A stretch of 64,000 bases of DNA from Mariniflexile litorale (GCF_031128465.2 NZ_CP155618.1:1063501-1127500), one strand, 5' to 3'. Shown: positions 41,438 to 51,143, counted from the first letter of the stretch. Numbers and translations: made by a program. The notes: a model not told the origin generated them from the letters alone.

Positions 41438-42394
41438 TTAAAACAACTCCGATGCAATCGCTTTTATATTATCACTTTTACCCATCGAGTAGTAATGTAA
41501 AAATGGCACACCTGCCGCTTTTAATTCTTTAGATTGCTGAATGGCAAACTCAATCCCCACTTGTCTAACAGCCTTATTGTCTTTGCAAGCCTCCACCGCA
41601 TCAATAAGATCTTCAGGTAAGTCTATTTTAAAAACTTGTGGCAACACTTGTAAGTGACGCTTTACGGCAAGTGGTTTTATACCTGGAATAATAGGCACTG
41701 TAATACCTATAGCTCTGGCTTTCTCTACAAAGTCGAAATACTTTTTGTTATCAAAAAACATTTGCGTTACTACGTAATCGGCTCCTGCATCTACCTTCGC
41801 TTTCAAACGTTTTAAATCGGTATTAAACGAAGGCGCTTCCATGTGCTTTTCTGGATATCCTGCAACACCAACACAGAAATCGTAATTGTGTTCTACCTCT
41901 ATTTCGTCGTGCAAATATTTTCCATTATTTAAGTCAGTTATTTGCTGTACCAATTCACTGGCATAGCAATTCCCGCCCTCGGTTGGTATAAAATAAGGTT
42001 CATCTTTTCTAGAATCACCACGTAGTGCCACCACATTATCAATACCTAAATAGTGACAATCTACTAAAACATACTCGGTTTCTTCCTTCGTAAAACCACC
42101 ACATAACAAATGCGGAATGGCATCAATATTATATTTATGCATAATAGAAGCACAAATACCAACTGTTCCAGGGCGCAAACGCGTAATACGCTTATCTAAA
42201 AGACCGTTACCTTTATCAACATATACATATTCTTCTCTAGAAGTTGTTACATCAATAAACGGTGGTTTAAACTCCATTAATGGATCTATATTATTATACA
42301 AATCCTGAATGTTTTTACCTTTTTGAGGTGGCACCACTTCAAACGAAAATAATGTTTTGCCGTTGGCTTTTTTTATGTGATCGGTTACTTTCAT
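41438..42394 (-). CDS. metF: 5,10-methylenetetrahydrofolate reductase
   Basis: A 318-residue FAD enzyme that makes 5-methyltetrahydrofolate for methionine synthase. Motifs are FSFEVVPPQKGKN, DVTTSREEYV, HLLCGGFTKEE, VALRGDSRKDEP, GVAGYPEKH, and then DAGADYVVTQMFFDN and IIPGIKPL. It is the last gene downstream of metH on the same strand, so it probably belongs to the SAM-riboswitch transcript, although a repeat element and a small gene lie between them. A GC-rich repeat abuts its start codon. Confidence 0.95.
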   Translation of the reverse strand: MKVTDHIKKANGKTLFSFEVVPPQKGKNIQDLYNNIDPLMEFKPPFIDVTTSREEYVYVDKGNGLLDKRITRLRPGTVGICASIMHKYNIDAIPHLLCGGFTKEETEYVLVDCHYLGIDNVVALRGDSRKDEPYFIPTEGGNCYASELVQQITDLNNGKYLHDEIEVEHNYDFCVGVAGYPEKHMEAPSFNTDLKRLKAKVDAGADYVVTQMFFDNKKYFDFVEKARAIGITVPIIPGIKPLAVKRHLQVLPQVFKIDLPEDLIDAVEACKDNKAVRQVGIEFAIQQSKELKAAGVPFLHYYSMGKSDNIKAIASELF

Positions 42395-42414
42395 TCCCTT
42401 AAATCCCCAAAGGG
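42395..42414 (-). repeat. GC-rich start-codon-adjacent repeat (metF)
   Basis: On the minus strand, TCCCTTTGGGGATTTAAGGG ends next to the metF ATG. TCCC-TTT-GGGGA gives a small hairpin. It is the same family as the copies at tyrA and the sulfite reductase. Confidence 0.5.
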
Positions 42415-42442
42415 ACTTTTAATTAGTTAATATTTTTACTTT

Positions 42443-42578
42443 TTGGGCCTTACCACAAGGGTCGCTCTTTTCGTTACAAGTCCTCGCTCGTACCTTGCTG
42501 TGGGCTTTCCACTGCAAATGCGGAGCATTCACGATTTCTAATTTATCAAAACAATATGCATGAGTAATCGCTAACGCA
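42443..42578 (-). ncRNA. Recurrent structured element, possible Flavo-1 RNA, copy 2
   Basis: Read on the minus strand, it begins GCGTTAGCGATT and ends with a GAGCGACCCTTGTGGTAAGG block followed by CCCAA. The middle contains GCAGTGGAAAGC. Opening and closing blocks match the element at 18846-18928, with a longer and different middle. It separates the 79-residue gene from metF. The RNA role is not proven. Confidence 0.45.
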
Positions 42579-42580
42579 AA

Positions 42581-42820
42581 TTAAAGCAATAACTTTTTAA
42601 CGTCTTCATATTCTTCTTCATATTCCCAATAAATCCATCTACCATCCACATAATCGGTTAAAATATATTTTTCACTAATGGACTTTATTCTAGAAACTGG
42701 AATTAGTTTCTTTGCAAAATTTTCTGAAGGAATGGGTTCCATCATTTCTTTATTTTTACTGTTGTAACCGTGAGAAATAATATAACTACCTAATGTTAAT
42801 TCTATAAAGTTATCTTTCAT
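42581..42820 (-). CDS. Small conserved-looking protein, 79 residues
   Basis: I do not recognise a family. It is a soluble protein with an N-terminal strand-like part (FIELTLGSYIISHG), a central AKKLIPVSRIKSISEKYILT and an acidic C-terminus (WEYEEEYEDVKKLL). There is no signal peptide. It lies between metH and metF on the same strand, 74 bp from metH and about 187 bp from metF. The context suggests co-transcription, but a methionine-related role is not supported by sequence. Confidence 0.55.
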   Translation of the reverse strand: MKDNFIELTLGSYIISHGYNSKNKEMMEPIPSENFAKKLIPVSRIKSISEKYILTDYVDGRWIYWEYEEEYEDVKKLLL

Positions 42821-42833
42821 ATTATTTTTTTAC

Positions 42834-42867
42834 CAGACCTAACAGGCTTTAAAAACATGTGAGGTCT
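42834..42867. repeat. AGACCT-type imperfect palindrome
   Basis: AGACCTAACAGG and CATGTGAGGTCT form an imperfect hairpin, followed by TAAAC. The similar unit at 61811-61841 also ends TGTGAGGTCTAAA, so the family is dispersed. Confidence 0.4.
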
Positions 42868-42894
42868 AAACTTTGACAAATCTTGCAGGTTGAA

Positions 42895-45579
42895 TTACTC
42901 ATCGGCAATAGTTGGATGCAACCACTTTCTAGCTTTTTCTTTGGTGATCCCTTTACGAACCGAATAATCAGTTACTTGGTCATCGGTTATTTTTCCTAAG
43001 CCAAAATACTTTGCTTCGGGATTTCCAAAATAATAACCCGAAACAGCTGCTGCAGGCCACATGGCTAAACTTTCTGTTAGAGTAACACCTATTATTTTTT
43101 CAACTTCCAACAACTCCCAAATTGTTTCCTTTTCTAAATGATCAGGACATGCTGGATACCCTGGAGCCGGACGAATCCCTTTATAACTTTCTTTAATTAA
43201 ATCATTATTAGTTAGATTTTCATCTGAATCATAACCCCAATGTTTCGTTCGCACTTGTTTATGCAAATATTCAGCTAAAGCTTCTGCAAACCTATCCGCA
43301 ATGGCTTGCGCCATAATCGCATTGTAATCATCTTCTTTGGCTCTATAACTATCCGCTAGCTCTTGTGCTCCAAAAATAGCAACACAGAACGCACCCATAT
43401 AATCGGTTTTTCCAGTTTCTTTTGGTGCAATAAAATCGGCTAAAGCAATATTTGGAATCCCTTCTCTTTTGCTTAATTGCTGACGCAAGGTTCTAAAAAC
43501 AGCTATTTCCTTTCCCTTTTTCTGAATAGAAATATCATCGTCGTGTATCGCATTCGCTTCAAACAAACCAAAAACAGCTCTCGGTTTTAATAATTGCTTC
43601 GCTATGATTTCTTTTATCATGGTTTGTGCCTCATCATACATAATGGTAGCTTGCTCGCCAACAACCTCATCGGTTAAAATATCTGGATATTTACCGTGTA
43701 AATCCCAACTTCTAAAAAACGGACTCCAATCTATAAAAGGTTCTAACTCTTTTAAACTTAATTGCTTTAAAACTTGAATACCTAATTCATTTGGTTTTGA
43801 AATTTCAGATGTTTCCCAATCTATTTTAAACTTCCTTTTTCGGGCTTCATTAATTGAAATATATGATTTCTCTTTACCACGTTTTAAAAACTTGGTACGG
43901 AATTCATCATAATCTTTTTTCAAGTTGGCCACATATTCATTGGCTGTTTTCTTATTCAGTAAATCACCCACAACGGTTACAGCTCTTGAAGCATCATTCA
44001 CATGAACCACTGCATTTTTATACTGTGGATCAATTTTTACAGCGGTATGTGCTTTTGATGTGGTTGCACCACCAATAAGTAAGGGCAAGATGAAATTTTG
44101 GCGCTCCATCTCTTTTGCCAAATACACCATTTCATCAAGCGATGGCGTGATTAATCCTGACAACCCAATAACATCTACATTATGTGCTTTTGCTTCTGCT
44201 ATAATTTTTTCAGGTGGTACCATAACCCCCAAATCGACTATTTCATAATTATTACAAGCTAAAACCACACTCACAATATTTTTGCCAATATCATGTACAT
44301 CACCTTTTACGGTTGCCATTAACACCTTACCAATAGCTTGTTGAAACTCCCCTTTTTCGGCTTCAATAAACGGATTCAAATAACCAACGGCTTTTTTCAT
44401 AACACGCGCCGATTTTACAACCTGAGGCAAGAACATTTTTCCTGCTCCAAACAAATCGCCTACCACATTCATCCCAATCATTAAATGTCCTTCAATAACA
44501 TCAATAGGTTTTTCGGCTTGCAATCGAGCTGTTTCCACATCTTCAATAATAAAAGCATCAATACCTTTTACCAAGGCATGTGTGATACGATCTTGAACTG
44601 GGTTTTCTCGCCATGATAAATCCACGCCTTTTTCAACTTTAGAACCTTTCACGGTTTCAGCAAAGTCTAATAAACGTTCAGTCGCATCATCACGTCTGTC
44701 TAAAATAACATCTTCAACACGTTCTAATAAATCTTTTGGAATATCATCATACACTTCTAAAAGCGATGGATTCACAATCCCCATATTCATACCCGCTTGA
44801 ATTGCGTAGTATAGAAACACCGAATGCATCGCTTCACGAACCCCATCATTCCCTCTAAATGAAAACGACACATTACTCACACCTCCACTCACACTTACGT
44901 TTGGCAAATTCTCACGTACCCAACGCGTGGCTTCTATAAAATCGATGGCATTTCGTTTATGCTCATCCATTCCTGTTGCTACAGGAAAAATATTCAAATC
45001 GAAAATAATATCTTCGGAGGGAAAGCCTACTTTATCAACTAAAACATCATACGATCGTTTTGCTATTTCAATACGTCTGTCGTAATTATCGGCTTGTCCA
45101 ACCTCATCAAAAGCCATGATGACTACAGCTGCTCCGTAACGTTTAATTTTTTTTGCTTCCGCTATAAACTTGTCTTCACCTTCTTTTAAAGAAATGGAAT
45201 TAACCACGCATTTACCTTGCACGACTTGAAGCCCAGCTTCGATAATTTCCCATTTAGAACTATCAATCATGATAGGCACACGAGAAATATCTGGTTCAGC
45301 AGCAATTAAATTCAGAAAACGCACCATAGACTCTTTTCCGTCTATAAGGCCGTCGTCCATATTTATATCGATAATTTGTGCACCGCCATCTACTTGATGA
45401 CGTGCAATTGCTAAAGCTTCATCAAACTGTTCGTCTTTAATAAGTCTTAAAAACTTTCGTGAACCTGCTACATTAGTACGCTCACCAACATTTATAAAAT
45501 TGCTGTTTTCGTTTAGGATTAGTGGCTCCAATCCTGAAAGTCTCATGTATTTTCGTTCAACCTTTTCTTTCATGTTCAT
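42895..45579 (-). CDS. metH: Methionine synthase, folate/cobalamin/activation part
   Basis: An 894-residue protein with the pterin-binding domain (about 1-290; [20 protein letters not shown]), the cobalamin cap and binding domains (about 320-560; [20 protein letters not shown] with the DxHxxG motif, [13 protein letters not shown]), and the SAM-dependent activation domain (about 570-894; [15 protein letters not shown]). The homocysteine-binding domain is a separate gene 4 bp upstream, so MetH is split in two, as in some other Bacteroidota. The reaction needs B12, yet no B12 riboswitch is present; a SAM riboswitch controls the unit. Confidence 0.95.
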   Translation of the reverse strand: MNMKEKVERKYMRLSGLEPLILNENSNFINVGERTNVAGSRKFLRLIKDEQFDEALAIARHQVDGGAQIIDINMDDGLIDGKESMVRFLNLIAAEPDISRVPIMIDSSKWEIIEAGLQVVQGKCVVNSISLKEGEDKFIAEAKKIKRYGAAVVIMAFDEVGQADNYDRRIEIAKRSYDVLVDKVGFPSEDIIFDLNIFPVATGMDEHKRNAIDFIEATRWVRENLPNVSVSGGVSNVSFSFRGNDGVREAMHSVFLYYAIQAGMNMGIVNPSLLEVYDDIPKDLLERVEDVILDRRDDATERLLDFAETVKGSKVEKGVDLSWRENPVQDRITHALVKGIDAFIIEDVETARLQAEKPIDVIEGHLMIGMNVVGDLFGAGKMFLPQVVKSARVMKKAVGYLNPFIEAEKGEFQQAIGKVLMATVKGDVHDIGKNIVSVVLACNNYEIVDLGVMVPPEKIIAEAKAHNVDVIGLSGLITPSLDEMVYLAKEMERQNFILPLLIGGATTSKAHTAVKIDPQYKNAVVHVNDASRAVTVVGDLLNKKTANEYVANLKKDYDEFRTKFLKRGKEKSYISINEARKRKFKIDWETSEISKPNELGIQVLKQLSLKELEPFIDWSPFFRSWDLHGKYPDILTDEVVGEQATIMYDEAQTMIKEIIAKQLLKPRAVFGLFEANAIHDDDISIQKKGKEIAVFRTLRQQLSKREGIPNIALADFIAPKETGKTDYMGAFCVAIFGAQELADSYRAKEDDYNAIMAQAIADRFAEALAEYLHKQVRTKHWGYDSDENLTNNDLIKESYKGIRPAPGYPACPDHLEKETIWELLEVEKIIGVTLTESLAMWPAAAVSGYYFGNPEAKYFGLGKITDDQVTDYSVRKGITKEKARKWLHPTIADE

Positions 45580-45583
45580 CTAA

Positions 45584-46597
45584 TTATTGAGATACTGAAA
45601 CATATTCAGCATGACGACGAGGTTTATATTTAGCAGCTATATCTGCAATCGTTTTAATGTGCTCTGGGGTTGTACCACAACAACCACCTATAATATTAAT
45701 TAAATCCTTTTTTAAATACTCTTCAATTTGTTCGCCCATTTCCTCAGCAGTTTCGTCGTACTCTCCAAAGGCATTTGGTAAACCCGCATTAGGGTGCGCT
45801 GAAATAGCAAAATCTGTTTTATTAGCAATGGCTTCTAAATGGGGTTGTAATAAGTTAGCACCTAGAGCACAGTTGAATCCAATGGATAATAATGGAATAT
45901 GCGATACAGAGATTAAAAAAGCTTCAGCGGTTTGACCTGATAATGTTCTACCTGATGCATCGGTAATAGTACCACTTAACATAATAGGCACATCGATATT
46001 CCGTTCTTCTTTTACTTCTTCAATAGCAAATAAGGCTGCTTTTGCGTTTAGCGTATCGAAAACGGTTTCTACCAATAATAAGTCAGCACCACCATCTAAC
46101 AACGCTTCCACTTGTTGTTTATATGCAATTCGCAATTCATCAAAAGTCACGGCTCTATAACCAGGATCATTGACATCAGGCGACATGCTAGCGGTACGAT
46201 TCGTTGGCCCAATAGAACCTGCTACAAATCGGGGTTTATTTGGTTCACGTTTTGTGAATTCCTCTGCAACTTCTTTTGCTATTTTGGCAGACTCGTAATT
46301 TAGTTCGTAAACTAAATCTTCCATTTGATAATCGGCCATAGCAATAGTTGTACCCGAGAATGTATTGGTTTCAACAATATCTGCTCCTGCTTCAAAATAT
46401 TTTCCGTGAATGGTTTTAATAGCTTCGGGCTGTGTAAGTGATAACAAATCGTTATTACCCTGCAATGGTGTTGGATAGTCTTTAAAGCGTTCGCCTCTAA
46501 AATCCTCTTCATTAAATTTATACTGTTGAAGCATGGTTCCCATAGCACCATCTAGTACTAAAATACGGTCTTGTAAAACTTTATGTATGTTTGACAT
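45584..46597 (-). CDS. metH: Methionine synthase, homocysteine S-methyltransferase part
   Basis: A 337-residue homocysteine-binding domain. Zinc ligands are the Cys in [17 protein letters not shown] and the CysCys pair in [13 protein letters not shown]; the N-terminus has [15 protein letters not shown]. The ATG at 46597 gives the family start [11 protein letters not shown]; an in-frame TTG at 46645 would extend into the leader just after the riboswitch and is rejected. It works with the B12-binding subunit encoded 4 bp downstream. First gene of the riboswitch-controlled met transcript. Confidence 0.93.
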   Translation of the reverse strand: MSNIHKVLQDRILVLDGAMGTMLQQYKFNEEDFRGERFKDYPTPLQGNNDLLSLTQPEAIKTIHGKYFEAGADIVETNTFSGTTIAMADYQMEDLVYELNYESAKIAKEVAEEFTKREPNKPRFVAGSIGPTNRTASMSPDVNDPGYRAVTFDELRIAYKQQVEALLDGGADLLLVETVFDTLNAKAALFAIEEVKEERNIDVPIMLSGTITDASGRTLSGQTAEAFLISVSHIPLLSIGFNCALGANLLQPHLEAIANKTDFAISAHPNAGLPNAFGEYDETAEEMGEQIEEYLKKDLINIIGGCCGTTPEHIKTIADIAAKYKPRRHAEYVSVSQ

Positions 46598-46650
46598 GTT
46601 GATATTTTTATATCTGTATGTCATCAAGAAAAGTAAAAGAAACACTTTTC

Positions 46651-46761
46651 GTTATCTTTCCAATATTCTTTGAGAATACTAGTAGAACGTAGCACCTTCT
46701 TTACAAGATAAAGGGTTGCCAAGGTTTCAACGGGTCTATTCCCTCTACCTTTCTTGATAAC
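46651..46761 (-). promoter_or_regulatory. SAM-I (S-box) riboswitch upstream of metH
   Basis: On the minus strand the aptamer runs from GTTATCAAGAAAGGTAGAGG to GATAAC. P1 is GTTATC/GATAAC. Conserved blocks AGAGGGA, GACCC, TGAAACC, GGCAACC and GGTGCTA are in order. A -7 box TATTTTTG (46797-46790) lies just upstream. After the aptamer, GAAAAGT and ACTTTTC can form a hairpin without a T-run. TTTCTTGAT further on complements the 5' P1 strand ATCAAGAAA, so an alternative fold is possible. A second copy precedes metY. Confidence 0.92.
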
Positions 46762-46844
46762 ACAATTAATACGTTTATGAACTCGTGGGCAAAAATACCA
46801 CACATTTTTTTAAATTCACAGTAAATTGAGTAAAATTGCCCGAT

Positions 46845-47735
46845 TTACTCAAATAATGATGAAGACAAATAGCGATCACCTCTATCGCAAATAATAGCTA
46901 CAATAACACCTTCTTCAATAGTTTCTGCAATTTTTAAAGCACAATATACGGAACCCCCACTGCTCATACCTGCAAATACACCTTCTTCTTTAGCCAAACG
47001 TTGTGTTGTGGTTTTAGCATCGTGTTCACTAACATCTACAACGACATCTACTTTGGAACGATCAAAAAATTTAGGCACATACTCGGGCGACCATTTTCTT
47101 ATGCCAGGTATTTTAGCACCATCTTCTGGTTGCGCGCCTATTATACTGATGTTTTTATTTTTTTCTTTTAAATATGTTGAAACGCCCATAATGGTTCCTG
47201 TGGTTCCCATCGCAGACACAAAATGTGTTACCTCACCATCGGTATCATTCCAAATTTCAGGCCCAGTCGTTTTATAATGCGCTTTCCAATTATCGGCATT
47301 TTCAAACTGATTTAAAAGAGTATAACCTTTTTCATCCCTTAATTGAAATGCTAAATCTCGGGAACCTTCAATTCCAACATTCGCAGGCGTTAAAATAACC
47401 TCAGCACCATAGGCACGCATGGTTTTAACACGTTCTTCAGTAGAATTTTCAGGCATGATTAGTACCATATGTACTCCCAATAAATTTGCTATAAATGCTA
47501 AAGCAATTCCTGTGTTACCACTAGTTGCTTCTACCAAATAGTCTCCTTTTTTGATATCACCTCGCTTTAAAGCTTCATTAATCATATTAAAAGCTGCACG
47601 ATCTTTCACGCTTCCTCCTGGGTTATCCCCTTCGAGCTTTAAATATAATTTCACACCTTTTTTAGAAATAAGATGACTTGCTTCCACAAGCGGCGTGTTG
47701 CCTATTTGATCTAAAATACCTTTAACGGATGCCAT
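46845..47735 (-). CDS. cysM: Cysteine synthase CysM
   Basis: A 296-residue PLP enzyme that makes cysteine from O-acetylserine and sulfide (or thiosulfate). Motifs are KLEGDNPGGSVKDRAAFNMI with the PLP-binding Lys, EATSGNTGIALAFIAN, SAMGTTGTIMGVSTYL and GVFAGMSSGGSVYCAL. Length and the GDNPGGSVKDR form fit CysM rather than CysK. It overlaps the upstream serine acetyltransferase by 14 bp, so both are translated together. Confidence 0.93.
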   Translation of the reverse strand: MASVKGILDQIGNTPLVEASHLISKKGVKLYLKLEGDNPGGSVKDRAAFNMINEALKRGDIKKGDYLVEATSGNTGIALAFIANLLGVHMVLIMPENSTEERVKTMRAYGAEVILTPANVGIEGSRDLAFQLRDEKGYTLLNQFENADNWKAHYKTTGPEIWNDTDGEVTHFVSAMGTTGTIMGVSTYLKEKNKNISIIGAQPEDGAKIPGIRKWSPEYVPKFFDRSKVDVVVDVSEHDAKTTTQRLAKEEGVFAGMSSGGSVYCALKIAETIEEGVIVAIICDRGDRYLSSSLFE

Positions 47736-48492
47736 TCTTTTTGGGTCTAATTTTTATTTCGGTTTGATAGGTTACTAATGAGTTTTCTGGAACCGATTCT
47801 GTAATCCACACATTCGCTCCAATAGTACTGTTTGCACCTATTACAATATCGCCACCTAAAATGGTTGCATTAGCATAAATAGTTACATTATCTTCGATAG
47901 TTGGATGACGTTTGGTAGACTCTAAACTTTTCTTCACTTGAATACCACCTAACGTAACGCCTTGAAAAATCTTTACGTTATTTTTTATAATAGATGTTTC
48001 ACCTATCACAATTCCTGTTCCGTGATCGACGAAAAAAGAATCACCAATAGTTGCTCCTGGATGAATATCAATGCCAGTAATACCATGGACATATTCACTC
48101 ATCATTCTAGGAATGATAGGAACATTAAGAACATATAACTCATGACTCAAACGATATATCGAGATTGCATAAAACCCAGGACATGCTAGATAAACTTCCT
48201 CTAGACTTTTAGTAGCAGGATCAAAATTCACAACCGCAATGGCATCTAAATCTAATTTTTCGCGTATGGATTGAAACTTGCCTTGAAAGGCGTCCCAAAC
48301 AGCTTCACCATTATCAATTTTAAAGTTATCTGCTATTTTTAAAAATGTTTTTCTAAGACATTTTAATTCATCATCATGTGCATCAAATAAATAATAGAAT
48401 AAGTCTTTCGTAAAAGATTTTACAACATCTTTTAAACGAATATTATACTTTTTATGAGTCAATTTGTTATTTAATTCATTGCAAGGCTCCAT
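47722..48492 (-). CDS. epsC: Serine O-acetyltransferase (EpsC type)
   Basis: A 256-residue hexapeptide-repeat acyltransferase that makes O-acetylserine. The catalytic region (about 130-240) has GIDIHPGATIGDSFFVDHGT then GIVIGETSIIKNNVKIFQGV, followed by left-handed beta-helix repeats (IEDNVTIYANATILGGDIVI). The N-terminal 120 residues are helical. It is the EpsC variant rather than classical CysE by its extended N-terminus. It overlaps cysM, so O-acetylserine is passed to the next enzyme in the same operon. Confidence 0.9.
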   Translation of the reverse strand: MEPCNELNNKLTHKKYNIRLKDVVKSFTKDLFYYLFDAHDDELKCLRKTFLKIADNFKIDNGEAVWDAFQGKFQSIREKLDLDAIAVVNFDPATKSLEEVYLACPGFYAISIYRLSHELYVLNVPIIPRMMSEYVHGITGIDIHPGATIGDSFFVDHGTGIVIGETSIIKNNVKIFQGVTLGGIQVKKSLESTKRHPTIEDNVTIYANATILGGDIVIGANSTIGANVWITESVPENSLVTYQTEIKIRPKKNGIR

Positions 48493-48579
48493 ATCAAAAA
48501 TTTTGATTATCTAAATAGTTGTCGTTATATAATCTTGAAATTTACAACATTTAGCAACTTAGATAAAATATTCATCTAT

Positions 48580-49632
48580 TTATTGAATAGATTGAACCAC
48601 TGCTTTCGGTGCTTCTTTTCGAGACCCATCAAAACCATCAATACCACTCACCGTTGTATATTTCAATACATATTTTTTACCTGGGTTGATAATTCTATAA
48701 GCTGCTTGACACATTAAGGTGGCTTCGTGGAATCCACAAAGGATTAACTTTAATTTTTCTGGATAGGTATTTACATCTCCAATAGCAAAAACACCTGGTA
48801 TGTTCGTTTGATAATTTAATGAATTATCAACTTTAATGGCATTTTTTTCTATTTCTAAACCCCAATTTCCAATAGGTCCTAATTTTGGAGACAAACCAAA
48901 TAAAGGAATGAAATGATCCGTTTCTAAACGAAAATCTTCACCATCTTTATTTACTGTTAGCGCTTCAATTTTACCATCACCATGTAGTTCTGTAACCTCG
49001 GCAGGGGTTATTAAATTTATTTTTCCTAAGTTTTTCAGTTCACTTACTTTTTCAACAGAATCTAAAGCGCCTCTAAATTCATTTCTTCTGTGAATTAAAG
49101 TTACTTCTGAAGCCACATCGGCTAAAAAGATACTCCAATCTAAAGCAGAATCTCCTCCTCCAGAAATCACTACGCGTTTATTTCTATATACTTCTGGATC
49201 TTTGATAAAATACTCTAACCCATTATCTTCATAAATATCTAGGTTATCTAACCCTGGTTTTCTTGGTTCAAAAGAACCTAAACCTCCCGCTATAGCAACC
49301 ACAGGAGCATGGTGTTTTGTTCCTTTATTGGTTGTTACAATAAACGTTCCGTCTTCTAATTTATCAATAGTTTCGGCACGCTCACCCATGGTAAACCCTG
49401 GTTCGAATTGCTTCCCTTGTTCTAACAAGTTTTTAGTTAAATCGCCTGCTAATACTTCTGGAAATCCTGGTATATCGTAAATAGGTTTTTTAGGATAAAT
49501 TTCTGAACATTGCCCTCCTGGTTGTGGTAACGCATCAATTAAATGACATTTAAGTTTTAACAATCCTGCTTCAAAAACTGTAAATAATCCTGTTGGCCCA
49601 GCCCCTATTATAAGTATATCTGTTTTAATCAT
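48580..49632 (-). CDS. Ferredoxin-NADP reductase-like flavoprotein (type 2)
   Basis: A 350-residue FAD- and NAD(P)-binding protein of the thioredoxin-reductase-like ferredoxin-NADP reductase type 2 group. FAD motif ILIIGAGPTGLFTVFEAGLL, then GGQCSEIYPKKPIYDIPGFP, the NADP motif VISGGGDSALDW and the C-terminal FAIGDVNTYP. The CxxC of thioredoxin reductases is absent. The ATG at 49632 is used; a TTG seven codons upstream overlaps the neighbouring gene. Next to siroheme and sulfite reductase genes, it probably delivers electrons to the sulfite reductase through ferredoxin. Confidence 0.88.
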   Translation of the reverse strand: MIKTDILIIGAGPTGLFTVFEAGLLKLKCHLIDALPQPGGQCSEIYPKKPIYDIPGFPEVLAGDLTKNLLEQGKQFEPGFTMGERAETIDKLEDGTFIVTTNKGTKHHAPVVAIAGGLGSFEPRKPGLDNLDIYEDNGLEYFIKDPEVYRNKRVVISGGGDSALDWSIFLADVASEVTLIHRRNEFRGALDSVEKVSELKNLGKINLITPAEVTELHGDGKIEALTVNKDGEDFRLETDHFIPLFGLSPKLGPIGNWGLEIEKNAIKVDNSLNYQTNIPGVFAIGDVNTYPEKLKLILCGFHEATLMCQAAYRIINPGKKYVLKYTTVSGIDGFDGSRKEAPKAVVQSIQ

Positions 49633-49633
49633 T

Positions 49634-50284
49634 TTAAGACTCTTTTTTCTCAATTAATCCTTTGGTAAATTCGTTAAGTGTTTCCACCTTTTGTTCAAAA
49701 TCACCTTTTATTGTTTTTCTATATTCGTTTAAATTCTTTACCAAATCGTCTACATTTTCTGGGATGACATCCTCAAAAAACTGACGTAAACGTTTGGCTG
49801 TTGTTGGCGACTTTCCATTGGTCGAAATAGCCACCTTCACATTACCTTTAGTTACGATTCCTCCCATATAAAAATCACAATATGGTGGATTGTCGGCAAC
49901 ATTTACCAAAATACTACGCTTTCTACAATGTTTGTATACTTCTACGTTTACTCTAGGCACATCGGTAGTTGCAATAACAATATGCTTTCCTTTTAAATAT
50001 CGCTTACTATAACGTCTTTTTATCAACTTAACATCGCCTGTTTTTGCTAAGGCAATAGTAGCTTCTCTAAACATAGGCGACACCATGGTCACTTTAGCAT
50101 CTGGACTTGACTTTAAAAGAAAGGTTAATTTTTCTTCAGCCACATGGCCTCCTCCTATAATAAGTACGTTTAGGCTTTTTAGTTTTAAAAAAATAGGATA
50201 TAAATTATTCCTTCCATCCCCTTCCGTCCCCAAAGGGGAAACTTGCTCACTCAAACCGATTATATTTGAAGCTGCTTTTTTCAT
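49634..50284 (-). CDS. Precorrin-2 dehydrogenase / sirohydrochlorin ferrochelatase
   Basis: A 216-residue Met8p/CysG-N-type protein for the last two steps of siroheme synthesis. The NAD-binding motif NVLIIGGGHVAEEKLTFLLK begins at about residue 39. IVIATTDVPRVNVEVYKHCR and NVADNPPYCDFYMGGIVTKG then STNGKSPTTAKRLRQFFED are also diagnostic. Residues 15-25 (VSPLGTEGDGR) are encoded by a copy of the GC-rich repeat, just where family homology would begin (NNLYPIFLKL). It overlaps cobA by 4 bp. Confidence 0.9.
   Translation of the reverse strand: MKKAASNIIGLSEQVSPLGTEGDGRNNLYPIFLKLKSLNVLIIGGGHVAEEKLTFLLKSSPDAKVTMVSPMFREATIALAKTGDVKLIKRRYSKRYLKGKHIVIATTDVPRVNVEVYKHCRKRSILVNVADNPPYCDFYMGGIVTKGNVKVAISTNGKSPTTAKRLRQFFEDVIPENVDDLVKNLNEYRKTIKGDFEQKVETLNEFTKGLIEKKES
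50210..50243 (-). repeat. GC-rich repeat inside the precorrin-2 dehydrogenase gene
   Basis: On the minus strand, TTTCCCCTTTGGGGACGG then AAGGGGATGGAAGG encodes residues about 15-25. CCCC-TTT-GGGG forms a hairpin. It is the same family as the start-codon-adjacent copies at cysI-HEPN, tyrA and metF. Confidence 0.6.
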
Positions 50285-51090
50285 GAATTTCTAGCTACTT
50301 CACTATAAATAGATGTTAATTGAACCCGTTCTTTTACAACATCGCCAATAACAATAATGGCAGGGTTGGCTAATTGCTTTTCTTCAACCACTTTTGTTAT
50401 TGTGCTAATAGTACCGAAACCAAATTTTTCATTTTCGGTAGTACCTTCTTGAATAATCGCAATTGGCGTATCTTGTTTGTTTTCAGCTGAAAAAATTCGA
50501 ACGATTTCATCCAATTTCCCCATCCCCATCAAAATAACAACCGTAGCAGTAGATTTTGCTGCAATAGCAACATCATCAGATAATTGATGTGCTTTCGTAG
50601 TTCCTGTTATCACCCAAAAACTCTCTGAAGATCCACGCTTTGTTAACGGAATGCCTTGGTAAGCAGGAACAGCAATAGATGATGAAATACCTGGTACTAC
50701 AAAGGTTTCTAAACCAAACTGCTGTACATAATCAATCTCCTCGGCACCTCTTCCAAAAATAAAAGGGTCACCACCTTTTAAACGAACTACATGACCTTTT
50801 TCTTTCGCTTTAGTTACTATGAGTTCGTTAATTTGTTCCTGTTGAAACGCATAACACCCTTTGCGTTTCCCAACAAAAATAAGCTCTGCATTAGCTGAAG
50901 CATATTTAAGAAGTTCTTCGTTTATAAGCGCATCGTACAAGATCACATCTGCAGCTTCAATGGCCTTAATTCCTTTTACGGTAATTAATTCCACATCGCC
51001 AGGACCCGCGCCTACTACCGTTAACTTCCCCCTAACCCCCGAAGGAGGAATTGTAACTATGTTATTAGATGTGTTTTTTAATTTCTTCAT
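50281..51090 (-). CDS. cobA: Uroporphyrinogen-III C-methyltransferase
   Basis: A 269-residue SAM-dependent enzyme that makes precorrin-2 from uroporphyrinogen III. Motifs are KLTVVGAGPGDVELITVKGI, VILYDALIN, VRLKGGDPFIFGRGAEEIDY, VVPGISSSIAVPAYQGIPLT and VILMGMGKLDEI. Residues 14-22 (IPPSGVRGK) come from a GC-rich repeat located exactly where the conserved domain starts. Works with the next gene to supply siroheme for sulfite reductase. Confidence 0.93.
   Translation of the reverse strand: MKKLKNTSNNIVTIPPSGVRGKLTVVGAGPGDVELITVKGIKAIEAADVILYDALINEELLKYASANAELIFVGKRKGCYAFQQEQINELIVTKAKEKGHVVRLKGGDPFIFGRGAEEIDYVQQFGLETFVVPGISSSIAVPAYQGIPLTKRGSSESFWVITGTTKAHQLSDDVAIAAKSTATVVILMGMGKLDEIVRIFSAENKQDTPIAIIQEGTTENEKFGFGTISTITKVVEEKQLANPAIIVIGDVVKERVQLTSIYSEVARNS
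51026..51052 (-). repeat. GC-rich repeat inside cobA
   Basis: On the minus strand, TTCCTCCTTCGGGGGTTAGG then GGGAAG encodes residues 14-22 of CobA. It has the CTCC..TT..GGGG and GTTAGGGGG halves of the family. Confidence 0.6.
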
Positions 51091-51117
51091 TATTGTTTTT
51101 AAAGCTACTATTCACTA

Positions 51118-51143
51118 ATTCCCCCTTTGGGGCTAAGGGATTA
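51118..51143 (-). repeat. GC-rich repeat at the sulfite reductase stop codon
   Basis: On the minus strand, TTTAATCCCTTAGCCCC then AAAGGGGGAATTA overlaps the sulfite reductase stop codon. It has the same halves in a different order, so this copy is in the opposite orientation to the others. Confidence 0.45.

Noticed and set aside
46598-46645. Extended N-terminus of the homocysteine methyltransferase part of MetH from a TTG
   Set aside because: The extra residues ([15 protein letters not shown]) are not typical of the family and overlap the riboswitch expression region; ATG 46597 fits homologues.
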